Below, piece by piece: positions 42,819 to 50,256 of a DNA stretch of 64,000 bases. The translations under genes and the position numbers were made by a program. The stretch's first letter is position 1. Every line of letters begins with the position of its first letter. The stretch is from Desulfobulbaceae bacterium (lineage in GTDB: Bacteria; Desulfobacterota; Desulfobulbia; Desulfobulbales; Desulfocapsaceae): contig JAFLKM010000028.1 in the NCBI GenBank assembly GCA_019163335.1, positions 42,080 to 106,079 of the forward strand, written 5' to 3'. Under the pieces are notes generated by a model. The model worked only from the letters and a program-made list of their open reading frames with translations. It made no database searches and was not told where the DNA came from.

Positions 42819-44316
42819 GCTGCTGCACATACAGAATAATGAAAAAATAAGTCGGGCCGACATCCCCCATCTGCCCTTTCCTGCATTTCGCCAGCAACTC
42901 CTGGAGTGTGCTGCGGCAGGAGGACAAATAGTCCAATTCTTCGCCTATGAAGACCACGGAATATATAAATTAATCGCCGTCATGCGCACCGACAAGCTCT
43001 ATGTCGGCAGCTGTGATGCCCCTGACAGTTTCGCCTCCCTGACTGTGGAATCGGAGAAGTTCCACATGTTTGAGCGTGAGATCGGTGAACAGTATGGTCT
43101 CAAGGCGGAAGGACATCCCTGGTTGAAGATGGTGCGCTACCATCCCAACTATAGCGGCAAAAAAGATGTCTTCGGTAATGACTACAACCAGGAGATTCCC
43201 GGTAATTACCCCTATTTCACGGTGGAGGGGGAGACGGTCCATGAAGTGGCCGTAGGGCCGGTCCATGCCGGAATTATTGAGCCCGGTCACTTTCGCTTTC
43301 AATGCTGCGGTGAGCGTGTTTTCCACCTGGAGATCCAGCTTGGATATCAGCATCGCGGAATAGAAAAACTCCTGCAGACCGTGCCCATGAAAAGATTGCC
43401 GATCATTGCTGAAACCATTGCCGGTGATACCACCATCGGCCATGGCCTCTGTCAGGCCCAGGCAATCGAGGCGCTGGCCGACATACAGGTGGATCGAGGA
43501 GCCAAAATAGTTCGAACCATCGCCCTGGAGCTTGAGCGCATCGCCAATCATATCGGTGACATGGGAGCCCTCAGCATTGATGTGGCCTTTAACCCACCAG
43601 CCGCGTTTTTTGGGAGAATTCGAGGTGAATACCTCAATCTGTCTCAAATCCTCGGCGGGAACCGTTTTGGCCGTGGCCTGGTAAGAGTTGGCGGAGTTAC
43701 CCTTGTTATGGGTGAAGAACAGAAGAAATTACTCAGGGATAAATTGGATGAACTTACCCCTGAGGTTGAGCATGTCGGCAAATTAATTTTTTCTGCCCCC
43801 AGTGTGAACGGCCGTTTTGATCAAACCGGTACCGTAACCCAGGAAAATGCTGAGAAGATAGGGCTGGTCGGCTATGCCGGTCGGGCCTCCGGCCTGGAAT
43901 ATGATGCCAGGGTCAGCTTCCCGACAGAGTGTTACGGAGAGTTACCCGTCGTCAGCGCCCTGAAAACAGTCGGCGATGTAAGATCACGAGGCAGGATTCG
44001 ATACAATGAAGTCATCAACTCTACCCGTCTGATTTATACCCTGCTGGATACAAAACAAGAGGCTAAGCCCTATGCTCCTCAAGAAGTCCAACTGGCTCCA
44101 AACTCCTTTGTGGTGAGCATTAACGAAGGTTGGCGGGGCGAGGTCTCCCATTGCATTTTAACGGATGAGAAAGGCGCTATCCTGCGCTACAAGGTAAAAG
44201 ATCCCTCTTTTCACAACTGGACAGGCTTAGCCCTAAGCCTGCGTGATGAAGGAATCTCCGACTTTCCTCTGTGTAACAAGAGCTTCAACCTCTCCTACTG
44301 CGGGTTTGATCTGTAG
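42811..44316 (+). CDS. hyfG: Hydrogenase-4/Ehr-like catalytic-position subunit HyfG lacking NiFe ligands
   Basis: 501 residues. The N-terminal part (about 1-115) is a NuoC/HycE-N-like domain. The rest is NuoD/HycE-like with GYQHRGIEKLLQ (179-189), ELERIANHIGDMG and GGRFG-like GGNRFGRGLVRVGGV. A true [NiFe] hydrogenase has CxxC after the RGxEK region and DPCxxC at the C-terminus. Here the first site reads ETIAGDTTIGHG (201-212) and the end reads DFPLCNKSFNLSYCGFDL (484-501), so neither motif is present. The complex therefore cannot be a hydrogenase in the usual sense and fits the Ehr group (energy-converting hydrogenase-related). Confidence 0.9.
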   Translation: MDKLLHIQNNEKISRADIPHLPFPAFRQQLLECAAAGGQIVQFFAYEDHGIYKLIAVMRTDKLYVGSCDAPDSFASLTVESEKFHMFEREIGEQYGLKAEGHPWLKMVRYHPNYSGKKDVFGNDYNQEIPGNYPYFTVEGETVHEVAVGPVHAGIIEPGHFRFQCCGERVFHLEIQLGYQHRGIEKLLQTVPMKRLPIIAETIAGDTTIGHGLCQAQAIEALADIQVDRGAKIVRTIALELERIANHIGDMGALSIDVAFNPPAAFFGRIRGEYLNLSQILGGNRFGRGLVRVGGVTLVMGEEQKKLLRDKLDELTPEVEHVGKLIFSAPSVNGRFDQTGTVTQENAEKIGLVGYAGRASGLEYDARVSFPTECYGELPVVSALKTVGDVRSRGRIRYNEVINSTRLIYTLLDTKQEAKPYAPQEVQLAPNSFVVSINEGWRGEVSHCILTDEKGAILRYKVKDPSFHNWTGLALSLRDEGISDFPLCNKSFNLSYCGFDL

Positions 44317-44334
44317 GCCGGTACAATAAGCTTT

Positions 44335-44418
44335 CTAACCCCGATAAACGGGATAAGTGCCTTTCGCAGATTATTTTCTTGCAAAAAATAAACAAGAAAA
44401 TAATCTGTAAGGCACTAA
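44335..44418 (+). repeat. Hairpin repeat family A, copy between hyfG and hyfI
   Basis: Head CCGATAAACGGGATAAGTGC, stem CAGATTATTTTCTTG / CAAGAAAATAATCTG around an 11-nt loop, then tail GTAAGGCACTAA. The feet AGTGCCTT and AAGGCACT also pair. This is one of the two best-preserved copies. It sits in a 136-bp gap within the operon. Confidence 0.85.
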
Positions 44419-44452
44419 TCTTTTAACGTCACGATAATAATAAGGTTTTGCC

Positions 44453-45196
44453 ATGTTAGAAGTTATAAAAAATCGTATAGAACAAGGATATCGGACTTCT
44501 AAATATCCCAAAGAACCCATTAACCTGTACAAAAGGTTCCGCGGCCTTCCCAAGGTCAATCCGCAATGTGAAGCAGCCCTTGTAAAACGCTGTGCAGATG
44601 CTTGTCCTCAGGACGCCATTGACGAGAAAACAGGTCGTATCGACCTGGGCCGCTGCGTATTCTGTGGCCTGTGCGAGACTATGTCTGAGGGGAAATTTGC
44701 CACCTTCAGCCCAAATTTTGAAATGGGAACGGCAAGCCGTGATGATCTCATAACCTACGGAGACTTGCCCGCTCTGGCCGACCATTCCAAACAACATTTC
44801 AAAAAGCTCTTTGGCCGTTCCCTGCAACTCCGGCAGATTTCGGCAGCAGGCTGCAATGCCTGCGAGGCTGATACCAACGTATTGAATACCCCGTTTTTCG
44901 ATCTCGCCCGATTCGGAATTCAGTTCGTTGCTTCCCCGCGCCATGCTGATGGTATCCATGTCACCGGCCCCATTTCCAAAAACATGCGGGCCGCGACCAT
45001 TACGACCTATGAGGCAATTCCCCACCCGAAGGTCGTCATTGCCTGTGGTGCCTGCGCAATTTCCGGCGGCCCTTTTTATGGCAGTGATGAGATTATTGGT
45101 GACCTCAACAGCATCATCCCGGTAGATCTCTACATCCCTGGCTGCCCACCCCATCCACTCGCCATCTTGCATGCCTTATTAAATTATTTTAAATAA
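44453..45196 (+). CDS. hyfI: Hydrogenase-4/Ehr-like small subunit HyfI fused to a ferredoxin domain
   Basis: 247 residues. Residues 1-80 form a ferredoxin-type domain (Cys39...CADACPQDAID and CVFCGLC, cluster residues near 39-74) in the position of a separate HyfH. The rest is NuoB/HycG-like with a four-Cys [4Fe-4S] site: GCNACEADTN, IACGACAISGGPF and IPGCPPHP. It passes electrons to the HyfG site. Fusing the ferredoxin to the small subunit shortens the operon by one gene. The end of the gene is followed by A/T-rich palindromic sequence that may terminate. Confidence 0.92.
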   Translation: MLEVIKNRIEQGYRTSKYPKEPINLYKRFRGLPKVNPQCEAALVKRCADACPQDAIDEKTGRIDLGRCVFCGLCETMSEGKFATFSPNFEMGTASRDDLITYGDLPALADHSKQHFKKLFGRSLQLRQISAAGCNACEADTNVLNTPFFDLARFGIQFVASPRHADGIHVTGPISKNMRAATITTYEAIPHPKVVIACGACAISGGPFYGSDEIIGDLNSIIPVDLYIPGCPPHPLAILHALLNYFK

Positions 45197-45379
45197 TTAA
45201 GAATTTTTCCCTTCCATGAAAAATAAAATGGCCTGCCCATTGACACCATTGCGAAACACTCAAGAAAAATAATGAAATGGACTGGTATTCTTTTTTACTA
45301 TATCGAGCATTGATGTTGTAAGCTGTAAAGCAGAGTCTTTAGACCTAAAAATTTAATAGCAGAAGGAGGAGAAGGACAA

Positions 45380-47548
45380 ATGTTAGCAAAAATTTTCCCG
45401 TTCATAGCCTGGTTCAGCGACTATGATAATAGCAAGCTCAAGGCAGACCTTATCGCCGGTATCACGGTGGCCATGGTGCTGATCCCGCAATCCATGGCCT
45501 ATGCACAGCTTGCCGGGCTCCCCCCCTACTATGGCCTCTATGCGGCCTTTTTGCCACCGATGATCGCCGCTCTTTTTGGCTCCAGTAGACAACTAGGCAC
45601 TGGCCCTGTCGCAGTCGTTTCCCTGATGTCTGCCGCCTCCCTGGAGCCTCTTGCTACGGCTGGTTCCACCGAGTTTATAGCCTACTCCATCGTCCTTGCT
45701 CTCATTGTCGGTATCTTTCAGTTCTCTCTTGGTGTTTTAAAGCTGGGACTGGTGGTCAATTTTCTCTCTCATCCAGTGGTTGGCGGCTTTACTAATGCCG
45801 CCGCCATAATCATCGCATCTTCCCAATTCTCCAAATTCTTCGGTGTCTATGTCGATAAGGAACCACATCATTACCAAACCTTAATCAGTGTCGCCAAGGC
45901 GGCCATGGATTATACCCACCTGCCCACCTTGATCTACGGAGTCGCTGCGGTGGCGATCATGGTTATTCTCCGTAAAATCAACCCCCGCATCCCCAATGTT
46001 CTCGTGGCGGTCGCCATTACCACAGTCATTTCCTATTATTCAGGCTTTAACAACGATGCAACAGTAACCGTCAGCACTGTACAACAACCTGGATTTGATC
46101 AAAAAATCACAGATTTCAACCATGTCATTACCAAGATTAATACCCTGAGTGAGGAACGTACCGCCCTTGGAAAAAAGCTGGATGATCAGAAAAAACAAGA
46201 TGCGGCCAACAGCAGTCATGGCGCTAAATCCATCGAAATGATTCACCTCGAATCTGAATTGGCCATCCTCAATGCTCACATTGAAGCAGCCAAACATCAT
46301 TCATCGGTTATTCGTGGTGAACTTCGCACGATGAAGTTTGAGGCCGCAAAAACCGGTGCAGACAACACTGCTCAATATGCCTTCTACCCCAAAGGCGCCA
46401 TTCCCGCAGGTATTACCACCGACGGTAAAACCTGGCGTCTGAATGTCCGTAATACCGTCCTTGATCCTGCCAAACTGAAGATGATGGGCGGCGGCGCCAT
46501 AGTCGGGGATATTCCAAAAGGATTAAAGTTTACCACGCCCGAGCTTACTCCTAAACTTTTCTTCAAGCTCCTGCCTTCCGCCATTATTATTGCCTTGCTC
46601 GGGTTCATGGAGGCCATTGCCATCGCCAAGGCCATGGCAGCCAAAACCGGACAGAAAATTGATCCCAATCAGGAGCTTATCGGGCAGGGCTTGGCTAATG
46701 TAATCGGGTCTTTTGGTTCTTCATTCGCCTGTTCCGGTTCTTTTTCCCGTTCTGCCGTCAACCTGCAGGCTGGCGCCATGACCGGTATCTCCTCGGTGGT
46801 CACCTCCATAGTGGTTGTTCTTACTCTCTTCTTTTTTACCCCGCTGCTCTATCATCTTCCCCAGGCCACTCTGGCAGCAGTTATCATGATGGCGGTTGTC
46901 GGTCTGCTCAATCTCCACTGTTTCACCCATGCCTTTAAGGCCCAGTGGTATGATGGCGTAATCGCCTTTATCGCCTTCTGTGTTACACTGTATTTTGCCC
47001 CCCATCTCGACAAGGGAATCATGGTAGGAGTGGGTCTATCCATGGCAGTCTTTCTCTATAAGTCCATGCGCCCGGTTGTCGCTTCCCTCTCCATGAATGA
47101 AGATAAAATCCTGAAAGATGCCGGATATTATCGTCTGAAAGGCTGCCGACACATCTCGGTGGTCCGTTTTGACGGGGCCCTGTTTTTTGCCAATGCAAGT
47201 TATCTTGATGAACAGGTTGCCAAGTTTCGTAGCGAACAACCAGACCTTCGCTATATTCTTCTTAATGCCAAGGGCATAAATGACATGGATGCTTCCGGTG
47301 AAGAGGCCTTGGCGATGCTGGTTAGCAGTATTCGTGCCGCTGGTATGGGTTTTGCTATAAGCGGAATCAAGGGACAGGTCATGGCAGTTATGCAACGCAC
47401 CGGTTTAGACAATACAATAGGTGCTGAATTCATATACCCAAATATGACAACAGCACTGAAGGCTATTATCAAGGAAATTCATACCAACTCTGATCTGCAT
47501 CCTGACGGCTGCAAGAGCTGCCCCTTGACAAAACATATTCCTGCTTAA
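45380..47548 (+). CDS. SulP-family anion transporter with STAS domain and large coiled-coil insert
   Basis: 722 residues; AAGGAGG lies upstream of the ATG. SulP core with LIAGITVAMVLIPQSMAYAQLAGLPP, GTGPVAVVSLMS and GSFSRSAVNLQAGA; a C-terminal STAS domain (about 590-705). Residues about 222-370, before GAIVGDIPKGL, form an extra soluble segment with a coiled coil (e.g. ITKINTLSEERTALGKKLDD) absent from standard members. SulP proteins import sulfate, or bicarbonate with Na+ in BicA-type cases. Its place after a carbonic anhydrase candidate and before NhaD makes bicarbonate plausible, but sulfate fits a sulfate reducer equally well. Confidence 0.9.
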   Translation: MLAKIFPFIAWFSDYDNSKLKADLIAGITVAMVLIPQSMAYAQLAGLPPYYGLYAAFLPPMIAALFGSSRQLGTGPVAVVSLMSAASLEPLATAGSTEFIAYSIVLALIVGIFQFSLGVLKLGLVVNFLSHPVVGGFTNAAAIIIASSQFSKFFGVYVDKEPHHYQTLISVAKAAMDYTHLPTLIYGVAAVAIMVILRKINPRIPNVLVAVAITTVISYYSGFNNDATVTVSTVQQPGFDQKITDFNHVITKINTLSEERTALGKKLDDQKKQDAANSSHGAKSIEMIHLESELAILNAHIEAAKHHSSVIRGELRTMKFEAAKTGADNTAQYAFYPKGAIPAGITTDGKTWRLNVRNTVLDPAKLKMMGGGAIVGDIPKGLKFTTPELTPKLFFKLLPSAIIIALLGFMEAIAIAKAMAAKTGQKIDPNQELIGQGLANVIGSFGSSFACSGSFSRSAVNLQAGAMTGISSVVTSIVVVLTLFFFTPLLYHLPQATLAAVIMMAVVGLLNLHCFTHAFKAQWYDGVIAFIAFCVTLYFAPHLDKGIMVGVGLSMAVFLYKSMRPVVASLSMNEDKILKDAGYYRLKGCRHISVVRFDGALFFANASYLDEQVAKFRSEQPDLRYILLNAKGINDMDASGEEALAMLVSSIRAAGMGFAISGIKGQVMAVMQRTGLDNTIGAEFIYPNMTTALKAIIKEIHTNSDLHPDGCKSCPLTKHIPA

Positions 47549-47574
47549 CCGGAATAAAAAAATCCATAAAAAAC

Positions 47575-47609
47575 GCCAGGTCTCCTTAATGGGGATCCTG
47601 GCTTTTTTT
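47575..47609 (+). terminator. Rho-independent terminator after the SulP gene
   Basis: GCCAGG (47575-47580) pairs with CCTGGC (47597-47602), followed by seven T, 27 bp after the stop. Outer A-run and T-run make it bidirectional in form. Confidence 0.8.
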
Positions 47610-47898
47610 ATGGACCAATATGTGGTAAGAACCACACAGATAAAGGAACTTCCTATTTATTTATTAGACCTGCAGACGGGGTCGATATACTTGACGACGC
47701 ATCTACTCGCTCCCTTTGACAGTTTCCCAAAGAATTTGAGTTTATCCGACTGAAGCGTACTTGGTTTCATGAAGAGCCATTATCTACAGTCTGAAAAATT
47801 CCATTTCTCTGAGGCCATAGGCTTTTCTCTGCAGTTTGTACTCAAAAATAAGTCGTGCTGTCATCGGCAGCGCGGTTAATCTTCAAAGGAGAAAAATC
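47610..47898. other. nhaD upstream region
   Basis: About 290 bp with no recognised gene, riboswitch or clear promoter; AAAGGAG at 47885-47891 is the nhaD ribosome-binding site. Confidence 0.4.
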
Positions 47899-49179
47899 AT
47901 GTCCTTCATGATTATAGCTGTCTTCGTTCTCTGTTATTCGATGATAGCGCTTGAACACCCTCTTAAAATCCACAAGACCGCCTCGGCGCTAATTGCCGCC
48001 GGTCTGATGTGGACCCTCTATTCCTTTGCCAGCCCCGATGGTGTCCATCATGTGGTCGAGCAGCTCACCGAAAAACTGGCTGAAACCGCCGCCATCGTCT
48101 TTTTTCTGATCGGCGCCATGACCATCGTCGAGGTCACAGACTCGCACGGCGGATTTGAGATCATCACCTCCCGGATCAAGGCCACCAAGCTGTCGAGCCT
48201 GCTCTGGGTGATCGGTTTTATCACCTTCTTCCTCTCGTCCATCCTTGACAACATGACCACCACCATCGTCATGGTGGCCCTGATGAAGAATCTGCTCAAG
48301 CATCATCATCAGCGGCTCTTTTTCGCCGGCGTCATCGTCATTGCCGCCAATGCCGGGGGCGCCTGGTCGCCCATTGGCGACGTGACCACCACCATGCTCT
48401 GGATTGGCGGGCAGGTGACCACCCTCAATATCATGAAGACCACCTTCCTTGCCTCCATCGTCTGTACGGTGGTGCCTCTGGTGCTGGCCACCTTTATGCT
48501 TAAAGGCACTGTTGAAGCCCCTGACAAGATTGTAGGCGGGGGTGCAAACACCACCCAGTTCGAGAAAACCGTCATGTTTTTCATGGGTATGGGCTCTCTT
48601 ATTTTTGTCCCCATATTCAAGACTATCACCCATTTGCCGCCCTACCTTGGAATCCTGTTTGCCCTCGGCGTACTCTGGCTGGTGGGCAATCTTCTCCATC
48701 GCCGGAAATCAGCGGAGGAGAAGCAGCATCTGACCTTGACCAAGGCGCTGCGCAAAATCGACATGGCCTCGGTGGTGTTCTTTATCGGAATTCTGCTGGC
48801 AGTAGCAACCCTTTCCGCCAATGGCATGCTCCCGGCCCTGGCCCAGTGGCTTGATATCAAGCTCGGCAATCAGACTCTGATTGTTATCATTATCGGTATG
48901 GTCTCTGCCGTTGTCGATAACATCCCGCTGGTGGCCGCATCCATGGGTATGTATCCCCTCGCCCAGTTCCCGGCAGACTCGTTTCTCTGGGAATTTATGG
49001 CCTATTGCGCCGGAACCGGCGGCTCCATGCTGATCATCGGTTCTGCAGCCGGAGTAGCGGCCATGGGACTGGAAAAGATCGAATTCTTCTGGTATGCCAA
49101 ACGAATCGGACCGCTGGCCATGGCCGGCTATTTCGGCGGGATTGCAACCTACATATTGCAATACAGGATGTTCCACTGA
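47899..49179 (+). CDS. nhaD: NhaD-type Na+/H+ antiporter
   Basis: 426 residues from the ATG at 47899, with AAAGGAG 8 bp upstream; the longer frame to 47836 lacks a site. About 12 membrane helices of the ion-transporter superfamily. Hallmarks: SSILDNMTTTIVMVALM, NAGGAWSPIGDVTTTMLW, SAVVDNIPLVAASMGMY and GTGGSMLIIGSAAGV. NhaD exports Na+ for protons. Beside SulP and the Ehr-like complex it could recycle the Na+ gradient. Confidence 0.92.
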   Translation: MSFMIIAVFVLCYSMIALEHPLKIHKTASALIAAGLMWTLYSFASPDGVHHVVEQLTEKLAETAAIVFFLIGAMTIVEVTDSHGGFEIITSRIKATKLSSLLWVIGFITFFLSSILDNMTTTIVMVALMKNLLKHHHQRLFFAGVIVIAANAGGAWSPIGDVTTTMLWIGGQVTTLNIMKTTFLASIVCTVVPLVLATFMLKGTVEAPDKIVGGGANTTQFEKTVMFFMGMGSLIFVPIFKTITHLPPYLGILFALGVLWLVGNLLHRRKSAEEKQHLTLTKALRKIDMASVVFFIGILLAVATLSANGMLPALAQWLDIKLGNQTLIVIIIGMVSAVVDNIPLVAASMGMYPLAQFPADSFLWEFMAYCAGTGGSMLIIGSAAGVAAMGLEKIEFFWYAKRIGPLAMAGYFGGIATYILQYRMFH

Positions 49180-49226
49180 TCCCTTTTTAACCATGAGCCT
49201 CTCGGAGTCTGGCACCCTCGCTTACC

Positions 49227-49286
49227 TGCAAAATAACCAAGCCATCATTTCCGCCTGCGCGGGAATGATGGCTTGGTTATTTTGCA
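49227..49286. repeat. 26-bp near-perfect palindrome after nhaD
   Basis: TGCAAAATAACCAAGCCATC... (49227-49252) pairs with 49261-49286 around an 8-nt loop, with a single wobble. No strong T-run follows, so it is not a classical terminator, though it may still stop or stabilise the nhaD transcript. Its flanks lack the family A and B feet. Confidence 0.75.
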
Positions 49287-49477
49287 ATGGACTATTTTTA
49301 CAAAGAAATAATCTCCGAATAAGACCTATCCCTTCTTCGGGGTCAGAATAATCTCTTCTGCAGACGACCTTCGGGGCGCGATTAAATCTCCAATATAATA
49401 TATCGCAAGTTCATCCTATCTGTGCTATACTTGTGACCTTCTGTATATTATAGACTTTTATCAGCATGGGAAAACAT

Positions 49478-49759
49478 ATGTTCAAAGTAAATGAGTATTT
49501 TGATGGCAAGGTCAAATCCATCGCCTTTACCAGCCCTGAAGGGCCAGCCACCGTTGGAGTCATGGCGCCAGGTGAGTACGAGTTCGGTACCTCATCAGTG
49601 GAGATCATGTCTGTGATTTCCGGGGCCATGGACATTCAACTGCCCGGGTCCGACGCATGGAAGACGATCCAGGCAGGCGAAAGCTTTGAAGTAGCAGCCA
49701 AGGTAAAATTTGGAGTACGGATGCAGGTTGAGACTGCCTATCTCTGTCTTTATAGATAA
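49478..49759 (+). CDS. ppnP: Pyrimidine/purine nucleoside phosphorylase PpnP
   Basis: 93 residues from the ATG at 49478, matching the length and start of E. coli PpnP; an ATG at 49466 would add four residues. Cupin fold with [39 protein letters not shown] and a closing ETAYLCLYR. It phosphorolyses several nucleosides to base and (deoxy)ribose-1-phosphate. Its stop codon is the first base of a MITE-like element. Confidence 0.92.
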   Translation: MFKVNEYFDGKVKSIAFTSPEGPATVGVMAPGEYEFGTSSVEIMSVISGAMDIQLPGSDAWKTIQAGESFEVAAKVKFGVRMQVETAYLCLYR

Positions 49760-49881
49760 TTCCATTTCTAAATCAAGATGTACACGAGGAGTAGAGCGAG
49801 TCGCGACGAGGCAGTACAATAAGTAGGTGAGGAGCGACGCAGCGCATTCGACGAAGTGAACGTTTGATTTAGAAATAGAAT
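49759..49881 (+). mobile_element. MITE-like element, family C, copy 2
   Basis: 123 bp, bounded by ATTCCATTTCTAAATCAAG and its inverted copy GTTTGATTTAGAAATAGAAT (two or three changes). The interior is about 85-90% alike to the copy at 28438-28563 by eye. It starts at the last base of the ppnP stop. Confidence 0.8.
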
Positions 49882-49935
49882 AAGCAGAGTAGAAGATTTC
49901 TCACACTTGCAGCACCCCTGGCGCCCCCCGAATGA

Positions 49936-49953
49936 AGCGCCCAAGGCGCTTTT
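49936..49953 (+). terminator. Probable terminator after ppnP
   Basis: AGCGCC and GGCGCT pair around a 3-nt loop and are followed by TTT. The gap to the next gene (49760-50256) otherwise holds the MITE-like copy and a family A hairpin. Confidence 0.5.
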
Positions 49954-50090
49954 CCTGTTTCTTGTTTTTCCCCCCAAGATATTGTATTCTGAATTTTATA
50001 TTGTAAAAATACTCTTAAGAGATGGGAGTGGCATTTACCTTTTCCATCTCTGCAATCAGCGTATATGCTGAGGGTATCACTTACAACAAT

Positions 50091-50173
50091 CTAACCCCGA
50101 TGAACGGGATAAGTGCCTTTCGCATCTCAACTTCTTGTAAAAAGAACAAGAATTTGAGATGTACGGCGCTAAA
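50091..50173 (+). repeat. Hairpin repeat family A, copy upstream of the helicase
   Basis: Head CCGATGAACGGGATAAGTGC, stem CATCTCAA.TTCTTGT / ACAAGAA.TTGAGATG with one internal mismatch, tail GTACGGCGCTAA. The feet AGTGCC and GGCGCT pair. The arms share no sequence with the other copies, while head and tail are kept. Confidence 0.85.
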
Positions 50174-50256
50174 TTTCTTCACTTTTTTCTCGATATAAAT
50201 ACCTCCAGCATACCTGTTTTTAGCGGGTATCCCCCTTTTTCTCACAAGGATCCACC

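Noticed and set aside
42811..44316. Functional [NiFe] hydrogenase
   Set aside because: Both Cys motifs for NiFe binding are missing and no hyp maturation genes are present.
47799..47812. A third MITE-family C copy near the nhaD leader
   Set aside because: Only an 11-bp match to the terminal repeat (ATTCCATTTCT) is present, with no interior or second end.
14111..50173. Integron attC sites as an explanation of the hairpin repeats
   Set aside because: The feet lack the RYYYAAC/GTTRRRY core pairs, there is no integrase, and the copies do not flank gene cassettes.
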